A DNA stretch of 18,033 bases from Algisphaera sp039180025 (GCA_039180025.1 JBCDDZ010000062.1:1-18033), one strand, 5' to 3'; positions 6,568 through 15,288 are shown, counted from the first letter of the stretch. Notes: generated by a model not told the origin, from the sequence alone. Numbers and translations: made by a program.

Positions 6568-7584
6568 TCAGGGGCGAGGGGGCGGGGCCGTCACCGCCGC
6601 CGAGAAGGAGTGGTGGTCGTGGTGACAACCCAGTGCGTGGTGGGGGACAGAGAAGGCGTGGGCGGCTTGTGCGGGGGGGAGTCCGCGGAGGGGGGCCAGG
6701 ACGTTTTGCTCGAAAGCACGCTGGTCATAGCGGTAGTTGTCGCGGGTGCCGTAGGCGTCGTTGTCGGCGTCGGGGAGGCCGGCGGCGGGGTACTTTTCGG
6801 CGATGAGTTTTTCGAGGCGTTCGATCCGGGTTTGGGGGAGGGGGTGGGTGGCGAAGAACTCGGGGCCCGCGCCGCCGCCGGCGGCTTCTTTGAGGATCTG
6901 CATGACCTGGACCTGGCCGTAGGGGTTGTAGCCGAGGGTGGTCATGTAGCGGACGCCGAGCATGTCGGACTCGCTTTCCTGGTCGCGGCTGAACTTGAGG
7001 AGGTAGACGCCACCGCCCAGGCCGGCCCCGGCGCCGATGACGCGGAGGGCGTCGCTGTCCATGACTTCGCCGGCGATGACCGCACCCACGGCGACGCCCT
7101 GGACCAGGAGGGACTGGCTCATGCGGGAGTTGACGTGCTGGGCGGTGACGTGGCCGATCTCGTGGCCCAGGACGCCGGCGAGCTGCGCCTCGTTAGTCAT
7201 TTTTTCGACGAGGCCGCGGCTGATGAAGATCTTGCCCCCGGGCAGGGCGAAGGCATTGATCTGCGGAGAGTCGAGGACGTGGAACGCCCAGGGCAGGTGC
7301 GGACGCTCGCTCTGCGCGGCGAGGCGTTGGCCCAGGTCGGTGACATAGTCGCGGACGGCTTGCGACGCGACGACCCCGCCGTTCTCGGCGATGAACTGGG
7401 GCTCGGCCTCGCTGCCGATGGCGATTTCCTGCTCCTCGCTGATGAGGTTGAATGCCGCTTTGCCGGTGGCAGGGTTCGTCACGCAGCCGGTGAGCGGGGC
7501 GAGGGCCGTCAAAGCCAGCCCGAGGGCGAGGGCCCGGGCGGCCCGCCGGGCGAACGACACGGGGCGACGGAGGGAGCGGTCCAT
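6568..7584 (-). CDS. M48-family zinc metalloprotease lipoprotein with a His-rich tail
   Basis: The product is 338 residues. The N-terminus is a lipoprotein signal (LTALAPLTGC, lipidated C34), so the enzyme is membrane-anchored on the outer face of the inner membrane or in the periplasm. The zinc site is HEIGH at 141-145 plus E205 in ESESDMLG, which matches the M48 pattern. It belongs to the LoiP/BepA-like group that acts in envelope protein quality control, but the exact subfamily is unclear. The last 30 residues contain an unusual histidine cluster (PHHALGCHHDHH, 314-325). An AAAGGA Shine-Dalgarno-like site (7591-7596 on this strand) sits six bases before the ATG, one of the few clear ones in the window. 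Confidence 0.93.
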   Translation of the reverse strand: MDRSLRRPVSFARRAARALALGLALTALAPLTGCVTNPATGKAAFNLISEEQEIAIGSEAEPQFIAENGGVVASQAVRDYVTDLGQRLAAQSERPHLPWAFHVLDSPQINAFALPGGKIFISRGLVEKMTNEAQLAGVLGHEIGHVTAQHVNSRMSQSLLVQGVAVGAVIAGEVMDSDALRVIGAGAGLGGGVYLLKFSRDQESESDMLGVRYMTTLGYNPYGQVQVMQILKEAAGGGAGPEFFATHPLPQTRIERLEKLIAEKYPAAGLPDADNDAYGTRDNYRYDQRAFEQNVLAPLRGLPPAQAAHAFSVPHHALGCHHDHHSFSAAVTAPPPRP

Positions 7585-8074
7585 GGAAAATCCTTTCGCA
7601 ACGGGGGCCGAGGCGGCCGACGGGTCGGGAACGATAGTAGGACCCGCCGCTTTTATCTTATCGCGTGCGGGGCGGGTTTCGCCGATACGCGGACAAGCAG
7701 GGGGGAGCGTGGTGGCGGCGACGGCGGCGAGGCGCTGAGCCGATAAGCGTTTTGGGCCGGGCCGACAGCCTGCGTCGGCGGGCCGGGATCCGGTTATCGG
7801 GCAGAGGATTCATGTATTAAATTAATCAATACCAGTAGTTAATAAAATCAACTCCCTTCAGCACGGGCTGGCGGAGCGGGACGATCCGGGGGGTGGAGCG
7901 GGGTTCAGCGGATACACGATGAACGGGTGTCGGTCGCGACCGGGCAAGAGGTCCGGGTCCACTGGGTGAAGGATCACCCGGGGAGCGACGGCTGTCTTTG
8001 GGACCGCTGCAGCGGATGCGGCGACTCAATTATGTCCCCCGCCGGCTCGAGCCGACGCCCCGGAGTTTTGCCCT
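7585..8074. other. Noncoding region between divergent genes, with palindromic structure
   Basis: This 490-bp stretch separates the leftward M48 protease from the rightward B12-like gene. I see no credible gene in it. It holds a nested palindrome at 7740-7800: outer arms CCGATAA/TTATCGG and inner stem GCCGAC/GTCGGC with a 7-base loop. An AT-rich patch at about 7810-7855 may contain the promoter for the rightward gene. A perfect-length 8-bp hairpin (CTGGGTGA, loop AGGA, TCACCCGG) lies at 7962-7981, about 95 bases before the next start codon. A TACTAT hexamer on the minus strand at 7634-7639 could be the -10 of the protease promoter, but no good -35 goes with it. Confidence 0.6.
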
Positions 8075-8794
8075 ATGTCTCGTCAACGCAACGCCCTTTT
8101 AGAACGTTTTTTCACCGCGATGATCAGCGGAGACCGCCTCGCGGCCCGCGAGATGATGGATGAGGTGTTCACCGCCGACGTCCCTGCCGAGCGGGTCGCG
8201 AGCCACCTGATCTGGCCGACGCTCCATCAGGTGCAGTCCGCCCGCCGGGCGGATCAGCTCTCGAGCCTGGCGTACCACTACGCCACCCGGCTGCTGCGGT
8301 CGATCACGGACCAGCTCCAGATGCGCTACGAGCAGCACGCCCGGCGGGACCAAACGGTGCTGGTGATGTCGGGCCCGGAAGAGTCGGAAGAGCTGACCGG
8401 GCAGCTGGCGGCGGACCTGCTGGAAGCCGACGGCTACAAGGTCTACTACTGCGGGGGGGGCGTGGCGAACGACGAGATCGTCGAACAGATCGCGACGCTG
8501 GGCGCGGACAAACTGGTGGTGTTCGGCTCGACCGCGAGCACGGTGCCCGCGACGCGGCTGCTGATCGATCGGCTGCACGAGATGGGCGTCTGCCCGGAAT
8601 TGCAGATCATCGTGGGTGGCGGCGTCTTCAACCGGGCCGAGGGCCTGGCGGAAGAGATCGGCGCGGACCTGTGGGCCAACGACCCGATCGAACTGGTGCA
8701 GACGATCGCGGAAAACACGCAGCGGCGGATGTCGCCCGAGCAGCGGACGGTGGGCCGTAAGCGTCGGCCGTCGTCCAAGCGATCGGCGGCGTGA
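8075..8794 (+). CDS. Cobalamin-binding-domain-like protein lacking the usual histidine
   Basis: This 239-residue soluble protein resembles the two-part B12-binding module. A helical cap domain (about 1-88, with LLERFFTAMISGD and YHYATRLLRSI) is followed by a flavodoxin-like alpha/beta domain (about 93-212, VLVMSGPEESEELTGQLAAD ... KLVVFGSTAST ... IIVGGGVFN). Methionine-synthase-type modules carry DxHxxG to supply the cobalt ligand. Here GPEESEELTG takes that place, and there is no histidine from residue 89 to 167. It may bind cobalamin base-on or not at all, and could act as a sensor or partner protein. No enzymatic domain is attached. The last 20 residues are basic (GRKRRPSSKR). It is followed by its own terminator, so it appears to be a single-gene unit. 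Confidence 0.75.
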   Translation: MSRQRNALLERFFTAMISGDRLAAREMMDEVFTADVPAERVASHLIWPTLHQVQSARRADQLSSLAYHYATRLLRSITDQLQMRYEQHARRDQTVLVMSGPEESEELTGQLAADLLEADGYKVYYCGGGVANDEIVEQIATLGADKLVVFGSTASTVPATRLLIDRLHEMGVCPELQIIVGGGVFNRAEGLAEEIGADLWANDPIELVQTIAENTQRRMSPEQRTVGRKRRPSSKRSAA

Positions 8795-8843
8795 TCAGGT
8801 GTCACGCGGCGTGGTGCGGCGTTTGATGCAGAGATGACTTAAG

Positions 8844-8873
8844 AGCCCGCGGCGTGATGCCGCGGGCTTTTTT
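8844..8873 (+). terminator. Strong rho-independent terminator
   Basis: A nearly perfect 9-10-bp GC-rich stem (GCCCGCGGC at 8845-8853, GCCGCGGGC at 8859-8867) closes a 5-base loop. A run of six T (8868-8873) follows. It ends the B12-like gene and overlaps the upstream part of the trhO open frame, which helps place the trhO start after it. Confidence 0.93.
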
Positions 8874-8904
8874 CTGCGCGAGGCCAAGGGGTTATGATGC
8901 GGGG

Positions 8905-9828
8905 ATGGCCGCGTATGGGGTAGCCGCGATGTATCGTTTTGTGCACCTGCCGGACCCGGAAGGGGCGCGGGAGCTATTGCTCGGACAGATCCAGCGGGCG
9001 GGGCTGTGCGGGACGCTGCTGGTGGCGGAGGAGGGGCTCAACGGGACGATCGCGGGGCCGCCGGCGGCGCTACGCGGGTTTGTGGACTGGCTGCGCGGCG
9101 GCGGAACGCTCGGGGGGCGGTTCGCGGAGGTGGATGTGAAATGGTCCACGGCGGAGGACCGGCCGTTCCGCAAGACGCGGGTCCGGGTGAAGCGCGAGAT
9201 CGTCACGCTGGGAGTGGCGGGCGTGTCGCCGGTGGCGAAGGAGGGGCCCGGGTCGGCGGGCCGATACGTGGACCCGGCGGAGTGGGACGCGCTCTTGGAC
9301 GACCCGGGAGTGACGGTGGTGGATACCCGGAACGATTACGAAGTGGAGTTGGGGACTTTTATCGGGGCGAGCGGCGCGGCGATCAACCCGCAGACCGAGA
9401 GCTTCCGCGGGTTCCCGGCGTTCGTGCGGGAGAAGCTGGACCCGGGCCGACATCGGAAGGTGGCGATGTTCTGCACGGGCGGGATCCGGTGCGAGAAATC
9501 GACGGCGTACCTCAAGGCCCAGGGGTTCGAGGACGTGGTCCACCTCAAGGGGGGGATCCTGCGGTATCTGGAGGAAGTGCCGGCCGAGCGGTCGAGGTTC
9601 CGGGGGGCGTGCTTCGTGTTCGACCGCCGGGTGGCGGTGACGCACGGGCTGGCGGAAACCGAGCACGAGTTATGCTTTGCCTGCGGGTGGCCGACGACCG
9701 CGGCGCAGCGCTCCGAGCCGACGTACCGGGTGGGGGTGTCTTGCCCGCGGTGCGTGGGGAAGCACACGGCGGAGCAGGAGGCGCGGTTCGGGATGCGGCA
9801 GGCCCAGACGCAGCGGCGAGAAGGTTGA
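8905..9828 (+). CDS. trhO: tRNA uridine(34) hydroxylase, rhodanese-domain (TrhO/YceA)
   Basis: TrhO uses oxygen to make 5-hydroxyuridine at tRNA position 34, part of the wobble modification seen in several tRNAs. The 307-residue protein has an N-terminal acylphosphatase-like domain (AMYRFVHLPDPEGARELLL to about 105) and a rhodanese domain (about 120-225) with VVDTRNDYEVELG and the catalytic loop MFCTGGIRCEK (C190). It ends with two CxxC pairs, CFAC (257-260) and CPRC (280-283), probably a metal site. The family layout is complete. The frame opens at 8854, but that start lies inside the terminator, and alignment with the usual N-terminus favours the ATG at 8905. It converges on uxaC with a 21-base gap. 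Confidence 0.93.
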   Translation: MAAYGVAAMYRFVHLPDPEGARELLLGQIQRAGLCGTLLVAEEGLNGTIAGPPAALRGFVDWLRGGGTLGGRFAEVDVKWSTAEDRPFRKTRVRVKREIVTLGVAGVSPVAKEGPGSAGRYVDPAEWDALLDDPGVTVVDTRNDYEVELGTFIGASGAAINPQTESFRGFPAFVREKLDPGRHRKVAMFCTGGIRCEKSTAYLKAQGFEDVVHLKGGILRYLEEVPAERSRFRGACFVFDRRVAVTHGLAETEHELCFACGWPTTAAQRSEPTYRVGVSCPRCVGKHTAEQEARFGMRQAQTQRREG

Positions 9829-9849
9829 GCGGCCCGGTTCCGCTGGGCC

Positions 9850-11325
9850 TCAGTCCTTGAGCGGCAGGTTGAAGTAGCGTTTGGCGTTGTGGAACGAGAT
9901 GTTTTCGACGAGGGGCCCCAAGAGGTCGAAGTCGCGGGGGAGTTCGCCGGCGTCGACGTCTTTGGCAATCAGGTCGCAGAGCAGGCGGCGGAAATATTCG
10001 TGGCGGGGGTAGCTGAGTAATGAGCGGGAGTCGGTGAGCATCCCGACGAAGTGGGAGAGCAGGCCGAGGTTCGAGAGGGCGTTGAGCTGGTCGGTCATCC
10101 CGTGCTTCTGGTCGAGGAACCACCAGCCGCTGCCGAACTGGACCTTGCTCGGGGCGGAGTAGGGCGAGCCGGGCGTGGGGGCTTGCTGGAAGTTGCCGGC
10201 CATCGCGGCGAAGAGGTGGTTGTCGCGGGGGTTAAGGTTGTAGAGGACGGCCTGGGGGAGTTTTTTTCGGCCGGCGAGGGTGCCGAGGTGCCGGCGGAGG
10301 CCGGGGCCCTGACGGGCGTCGCCGATCGAGTCGTAGCCGGTGTCGGGGCCCAGGTGTTTCAGGGCGTGGGCGTTGTTGTTGCGCAGGGCCCCGAGGTGGA
10401 GCTGGTGGGTCCAGCCGGCGTCGTGGTCGAGCTCGGCGAAGAAGAGCATCATGAACGCGGTGAAGCGTTCGGGGTCGTGGCCGCGCAGCGGGGAGGGCGG
10501 GTCGGAAAAGTCGGTGGCGGGGTCGTGGTCCGTGTCGCCGTGGCGGGCGCGGCGGAAGATGCCGCGGGCGGTGTCGTGGGAACAGTCGCGGGCGGGCAGA
10601 TGGGTTAGCCCGTGGTCCGAGAGGCGGGAGCCGTGCTGGTGGAAGAAGGCGTGACGCTGGGCGAGGGCGGCGAGGAAGTCGTCGAAGTGGTCGATGCGGA
10701 GATCGGCGGCGGCAGCGAGCTGATCGACCACTGCGTTCCAGGCGCTAAGGTCCGTAAGGTTGTGCGTCGCGTCGGGGCGGAAGGCGGGGGCCACGGTGGT
10801 GTGCGGGAGCAGGTCGGGGTGCTCGGCGAGGTGTCGGTGGTGGGTCAGGTCGTCGGCCGGGGCGTCGGTGGTGCCGACGAGTCTGACGCTAAAGCGGTCG
10901 AGGATGGCGGCGGCGGGCAGATCCTGGAGCTGGCGGTTGGCTTCGTCCCAGACCTCGCGGGCGGTGTCTTCGCTGAGCAGGACGTCGAGGTTGAAATACC
11001 GCTTGAGTTCGAGATGGGTCCAGTGGTAGAGCGGGTTGCGCAGGGTGTGGGGGACGGTCTTGGCGAAGGCGAGGAACTGGTCGTAGGGGTCGGCGGAGCC
11101 GGTGCAGAAGGTTTCGGGGACGCCGTGGGCACGCATCGCGCGCCACTTGTAGTGGTCGCCCTCGAGCCAGGCCTCGGTGAGGTGGCTGAACCGACGGTTC
11201 TGCGCGAGGTCCTGGGGCGGGAGGTGGCAGTGGTAATCGAAGATGGGCTGCGGCGCGGCGTGGTCGTGGTAGAGGCGGGCGGCGGTGTCGGAAGACAGCA
11301 GGAAGTCGTCGGTGATAAACGTCAT
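9850..11325 (-). CDS. uxaC: Glucuronate (uronate) isomerase
   Basis: UxaC interconverts D-glucuronate with D-fructuronate, and D-galacturonate with D-tagaturonate, the entry step of hexuronate breakdown in the cytoplasm. The 491-residue protein is slightly longer than the common 470. It starts MTFITDDFLLSSDTAARLYH and has the metal-binding DYHCHLPP (H32, H34). Further family stretches are present: HYKWRAMRAHGVPE, FAKTVPHTLRNPLYHWTHLE, LHLGALRNNN, FGSGWWFLDQ and MLTDSRSLLSYPRHEYFRR near the end. It is the last gene of the leftward sugar cluster, 230 bases after rhaB. The larger gap could mean a separate promoter, but I do not see a convincing one. UxaC belongs to the amidohydrolase superfamily. 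Confidence 0.96.
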   Translation of the reverse strand: MTFITDDFLLSSDTAARLYHDHAAPQPIFDYHCHLPPQDLAQNRRFSHLTEAWLEGDHYKWRAMRAHGVPETFCTGSADPYDQFLAFAKTVPHTLRNPLYHWTHLELKRYFNLDVLLSEDTAREVWDEANRQLQDLPAAAILDRFSVRLVGTTDAPADDLTHHRHLAEHPDLLPHTTVAPAFRPDATHNLTDLSAWNAVVDQLAAAADLRIDHFDDFLAALAQRHAFFHQHGSRLSDHGLTHLPARDCSHDTARGIFRRARHGDTDHDPATDFSDPPSPLRGHDPERFTAFMMLFFAELDHDAGWTHQLHLGALRNNNAHALKHLGPDTGYDSIGDARQGPGLRRHLGTLAGRKKLPQAVLYNLNPRDNHLFAAMAGNFQQAPTPGSPYSAPSKVQFGSGWWFLDQKHGMTDQLNALSNLGLLSHFVGMLTDSRSLLSYPRHEYFRRLLCDLIAKDVDAGELPRDFDLLGPLVENISFHNAKRYFNLPLKD

Positions 11326-11555
11326 GGGCGGGCTCGAGACGTAGAGGAAACGGGGATCAAACGGGATTTTAGCGCATCCCCACTCCGGGTGTAGCGTTTG
11401 CTATGGCCTGGCCTTCAGATAATCTTCGATCATCTGGGGGCTTGCGTTCGGCGGGACTTTACGGGGGTAGAGTTGACGTGTGCTGAGGGGAAAAGGGATC
11501 GCGAGCGCGGGCGACTCCAAGGACCAAAGGGCATGGGGCAGGACGTCGGGAGGTG

Positions 11556-13076
11556 TCAGGGGGTTTGGACGGGGGGGAGGGCGCGGTAGCGCTCGGCCGG
11601 GGCTTCCCACGCATCGAGGTCGGCGGGCGAGGGGTCGATGCGTTCGGGCGAGACGGAGGCCCGGACGGCCGCGCGGAGTTCGTCGAGGCCGGCGAGGCGG
11701 CCGGTGCCGAGGGCCTGGGTCAGGAGGTTGCCGATGGCCGTCGCCTCTTCGGGGCCGACGACCACGGGCTTGCCGGTGGCCTGCGCGGTCATGCGGTTGA
11801 GGAGGCGGTTTTTCCCGCCGCCGCCGACGATATGCAAGGTGGAGAAAGATCGGCCGAGGGTGGCTTCGAGGGTGCGGAGGGTGTGGCGGTATTCGAGGGC
11901 GAGGCTTTCGAGGCCGGCGCGGACGAGTTGCCCGACGGACTCGGGTTCGGGCTGGCCGGTCTGGCGGGCGTAGCGCCGGATCCGCTCGATGGCTTGGCCG
12001 GGCTGGGCGAAGGCGGGGTCGTTGACCGGCAGGAGGGTGCGGAACGGCGCCGCGGCGGCGGCGTGTTCGGTGAGCTGGGCGTATTCGAGCGGCTGGCCCT
12101 GGCGTTCGAGGTCGCGGCGGAGCTCCTGGATCAGCCAGAGGCCGGCGATATTCTTGAGGAAGCGGACCGTGCCCTGGATGCCCAGCTCGTTGGTAAACGG
12201 CGCGTCCGCCGCGGCGTCGGTGATGCAGGGGGCGTGCAGTTCGGCCCCGAGCAGCGACCACGTGCCCGACGAGAGGTAGCACCAGTCGTCGCCGGGCTCG
12301 GCGGGGACCGCGGCGACGGCGGAGGCGGTGTCGTGGGACGGGGGGAGCACCACGCAAACCTCGGCGGGCAGCCCGGTCGCGCGGGCGACCTCAGGCAGGA
12401 GCGGACCCAGGGGCGTGCCCGGGTCGGTCGGGGGCTGGAGGAAGGCGTGGGGCAGGCCCAGCCGATCCAGGAGCGGGCGGTTCCAGTCGCCGGTGCGGAC
12501 ATCGAGCATCTGACTGGTCGAGGCGATGGTGCGCTCGGTCGCGGCGACGCCGGTGAGCAGCCAGTGGAAGAGGTCGGGCATGAACGCGAGGTGCCGGGCA
12601 CGCTCGGCGAGGGCGGGGTCCTGGCGGTGGCGCGACTCGAGTTGGTAGAGCGAGTTGAGCGGCATGAGCTGGATCCCGGTGGCGTCGTAGAGTTCGCGGG
12701 GCGGGACGGCGGCGGTGACGCGTTCGAAGGCGTCGTGGAACGCCGGGTCGCGGTAGCAGCGGGGCAGGCCCAGCAGCGCCCCGCCGGGGGCGAGGGTGGC
12801 GAAGTCGACGCCCCAGGTATCCACGCCGACGCTGACGGGGGTCAGGTTTTCGGTAGCGCAGTGGTCGGCGGCGAGGCGGAGGCCGTCGAGCACCTGCCGC
12901 CAGAGCCCGGTGAGGTCCCAGCAGAGGCCGGCGGGCGTGGGGACGGGCAGGTGGCGGAAGCGGTGGGCTTCGTGGAGGTGGATCCGGCCGTCGGCGAGGG
13001 TGCCGACGATCACGCGGCCGGACTCCGCGCCCAGGTCGACGGCGAGGTGGACGTGGCGGGCGGCATCGTGGTTCAT
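11556..13076 (-). CDS. rhaB: Rhamnulokinase (FGGY carbohydrate kinase)
   Basis: RhaB phosphorylates L-rhamnulose to L-rhamnulose 1-phosphate with ATP. The 506-residue protein has the FGGY two-domain layout: VDLGAESGRV (13-22) for phosphate binding, VGVDTWGVDF (83-92), PPSHDTASAV with the likely catalytic base D249, YLSSGTWSLLG (267-277), NELGIQGTVRFLKNIAGLWL in the middle, and IVGGGGKNRLLN (416-427) in the ATP-binding C-terminal domain. These motifs distinguish rhamnulokinase from xylulokinase and glycerol kinase. It starts four bases after the stop of the aldolase/dehydrogenase gene, so the two are almost certainly cotranscribed. Its product is the substrate of that aldolase. Confidence 0.96.
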   Translation of the reverse strand: MNHDAARHVHLAVDLGAESGRVIVGTLADGRIHLHEAHRFRHLPVPTPAGLCWDLTGLWRQVLDGLRLAADHCATENLTPVSVGVDTWGVDFATLAPGGALLGLPRCYRDPAFHDAFERVTAAVPPRELYDATGIQLMPLNSLYQLESRHRQDPALAERARHLAFMPDLFHWLLTGVAATERTIASTSQMLDVRTGDWNRPLLDRLGLPHAFLQPPTDPGTPLGPLLPEVARATGLPAEVCVVLPPSHDTASAVAAVPAEPGDDWCYLSSGTWSLLGAELHAPCITDAAADAPFTNELGIQGTVRFLKNIAGLWLIQELRRDLERQGQPLEYAQLTEHAAAAAPFRTLLPVNDPAFAQPGQAIERIRRYARQTGQPEPESVGQLVRAGLESLALEYRHTLRTLEATLGRSFSTLHIVGGGGKNRLLNRMTAQATGKPVVVGPEEATAIGNLLTQALGTGRLAGLDELRAAVRASVSPERIDPSPADLDAWEAPAERYRALPPVQTP

Positions 13077-13080
13077 GGGC

Positions 13081-15288
13081 TTACCGGAGGAAGGCTTCGT
13101 GGAGGCCGCCGTCGACGTTGATGATCTGGCCGGTGGTCTTGGACGAGCGGGGGGAGACGAGGAAGACCGCGGCGTCGGCCTGGTCGTCGGGCGTGATCGG
13201 CTGGTGCAGGAGCGTCCGCCGGGCGTAGAAGCCGGCGAGCTTGTCCCGCAAGGCGTCGTCGGATTCGCTTTCCTCGAAAGGGATTTCGTACTTGGTCAGC
13301 GAAGCGATGACCCGGTCGCGGGGGAACATGGTCGAGCCTTTGACGACGGTGGCGGGGGCGACGGCGTTGACCCGGACGTGCGGGGCGAGCTCGATCGCCA
13401 TCTCGCGGACCAGGTGGTCGGCGGCGGCCTTGGAGGTGTCGTACGCGACCGAGCCCTTCTTGGCGACCACGGCGTTGACCGAGGTCGTCAGGACCACCGA
13501 GGCGGGCAGGCCTTGGTTTTGGAACAGCCCGCGGCACTCGTCGAGGGTGTTGTAGAGGCCCATGACGTTGACGTCGAAGGTGAGCTTCCACTGGTCGTCG
13601 GTGAGCTTGCCGTCGCGGCTGGGCGGGACGAAGACGCCGGCGGTCACGACGAGGTGGTCGAGCCCGCCGTAGGCCAGGACGGTGGACCGGATCAGTTCGC
13701 GCAGCGAGGCGCGGTCGGTCATGTTGGCGGCGTGGCCCAGGGCGGGCCCGGCCCCCGAGACGCCGGTGCCCGCCACGCCGATGCCCTGCCCGTGGCGGTC
13801 GGTGAGTTCGTCGGCGGTGGCCTGCGCGGCGTCGGGGTTCATGTCGGCGCAGACGACGTGCGCGCCTTGGTCGGCGAGGCGGTGGGCGATGGCTTTGCCG
13901 ATCCCCGAGCCCCCGCCGACGACCACGGCGATGCCGCGGGCGAGCTCTTTTTCCGGAGGCATACGCTGCAGCTTCGCTTCTTCGAGCAGCCAGTACTCGA
14001 TATCGAAGGCTTCCTGCTGCGGCAGCGCGGTGTACCGGTCGATCGCCTCGGCGCCGCGCATCACTTCGACGGCGCAGTTGTAGAACTCGGCGGTCACCCG
14101 CGATTCGCTCTTGTTTTTGCCCCAGGCGATCATGCCGATCCCCGGGATGAGGATGACCGTGGGGTTGGGGTCGCGCATCGCGGGGCTGTTGGCGTGTTTG
14201 CAGGCCTCGTAGTACGCGGTGTAGTCCTTGCGGTACTGGTCGAGCCCGGCGGTGAGCAGGTCCTTGAGCGCGGCGAGGTCCTGGGTCTGCGGGTCCCAGC
14301 CGACGTAGAGCGGCTTGATCTTGGTGCGCAGGAAGTGGTCGGGGCAGCTGGTGCCCAGCTCGGCGAGGCGGGGGGCGTCGGCGGCATTGACGAAGCGGAG
14401 GATCGCGGGGTCGCTCTGCACGGTGCCGATGAACTTCTGCTGCGGGGAGACCTGGCCCCGGAGCCAGGGCAGCAGTTCCACCAGCAGGCGGTCACGGGGC
14501 TCGTCGTCGAGCGCGGCGTACCGCTGGCCGCCGAAGGTGTCGTCGCCCTTGTCGTGGGCCTCGATGTAGCGGGCGGCTTTTTCGATGAGGCTGAGGGTCA
14601 GGTCGTAGCAGGCCTTGTCGTCATCGGCCCAGTTGATCAGGCCGTGCTTGCCCATGATCAGGCCCTTGAGGTCGGGGTTCTGTTCGACCTCGCGCTGCAT
14701 CATGAGGCCGAGCTCGAACCCGGGGCGGAGCCAGGGCACCCAGCCGACTTCGTCGCCGAAGATCTCGCGGGTGAGTTCTTCGCTGCGTGAGCTGGCGGCG
14801 ATGGCGATCGCGGCGTTGGGGTGCATGTGGTCGACGTGCTTGGCCGGGAGGAAGCCGTGGAGCGGCGTGTCGATCGAGCTGGGCCGGGGGTTGAGGTTGA
14901 AGGTGCAGTGGGGGAACATGCCGACCATGCTGTCTTCGGCGGGGGTCTTGGGGCCGCGGTCGGGCTTGGCCGCGTAGACACCGCGGAGGCTCAAGAGCGG
15001 GTCGAGGTACAGGGACGAAAAGTTGGCGGCCTTGGCGGTCCGCAGGTCGCCGCCCGAGCCCTTGACCCAGAGCACCTCGGCGGGTTCGCCGGTGAGCGGA
15101 TCGGTTTCGGTGACTTTGGAGGAGGTGTTTCCGCCGCCGGTGTTGGTGATGCGCTGGTCGCTGCCCAGGAGGTTGGAGCGGTAGACCAGCCGCTCCACGG
15201 GGGAGAGGCCTTGAACGGCCTGGTCGTCCCAGGCGTAGTGGACGTGCTCGAAAGGACCGGGCGGGGACGCGGTGGCCGGGGTGGTCAT
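13081..15288 (-). CDS. rhaD: Bifunctional rhamnulose-1-phosphate aldolase / short-chain dehydrogenase
   Basis: This 735-residue fusion has a class II aldolase domain (about 15-420) and an SDR domain (about 450-730). The aldolase part shows GGGNTSSK (51-58) for phosphate binding and zinc ligands in KHVDHMHP (H154, H156). The SDR part has the nucleotide motif VVGGGSGIGKA (456-466) and the YxxxK pair Y616/K620 (AYDTSKAA). The known family cleaves L-rhamnulose 1-phosphate to dihydroxyacetone phosphate and L-lactaldehyde and can oxidise the lactaldehyde to lactate. The frame extends to 15378, adding a hydrophobic start, but that part covers the promoter, so the ATG at 15288 is preferred. It is the first gene of the leftward operon. 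Confidence 0.95.
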   Translation of the reverse strand: MTTPATASPPGPFEHVHYAWDDQAVQGLSPVERLVYRSNLLGSDQRITNTGGGNTSSKVTETDPLTGEPAEVLWVKGSGGDLRTAKAANFSSLYLDPLLSLRGVYAAKPDRGPKTPAEDSMVGMFPHCTFNLNPRPSSIDTPLHGFLPAKHVDHMHPNAAIAIAASSRSEELTREIFGDEVGWVPWLRPGFELGLMMQREVEQNPDLKGLIMGKHGLINWADDDKACYDLTLSLIEKAARYIEAHDKGDDTFGGQRYAALDDEPRDRLLVELLPWLRGQVSPQQKFIGTVQSDPAILRFVNAADAPRLAELGTSCPDHFLRTKIKPLYVGWDPQTQDLAALKDLLTAGLDQYRKDYTAYYEACKHANSPAMRDPNPTVILIPGIGMIAWGKNKSESRVTAEFYNCAVEVMRGAEAIDRYTALPQQEAFDIEYWLLEEAKLQRMPPEKELARGIAVVVGGGSGIGKAIAHRLADQGAHVVCADMNPDAAQATADELTDRHGQGIGVAGTGVSGAGPALGHAANMTDRASLRELIRSTVLAYGGLDHLVVTAGVFVPPSRDGKLTDDQWKLTFDVNVMGLYNTLDECRGLFQNQGLPASVVLTTSVNAVVAKKGSVAYDTSKAAADHLVREMAIELAPHVRVNAVAPATVVKGSTMFPRDRVIASLTKYEIPFEESESDDALRDKLAGFYARRTLLHQPITPDDQADAAVFLVSPRSSKTTGQIINVDGGLHEAFLR

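Noticed and set aside
6610..7746. Rightward 378-codon frame opposite the M48 protease gene
   Set aside because: Low-complexity Val/Gly/Ala composition and no domain. The opposite strand has a lipobox and the HEIGH zinc motif.
7900..8074. Possible cobalamin riboswitch before the B12-like gene
   Set aside because: A CCACTG-like string and a hairpin are present, but I could not assemble the conserved B12-box core and its surrounding stems.
11553..14790. Very long rightward open frames (522 and 664 codons) opposite rhaB and rhaD
   Set aside because: They are Gly/Val/Glu-rich products of G/C-biased third positions on the other strand. The leftward frames carry full kinase and aldolase motifs.
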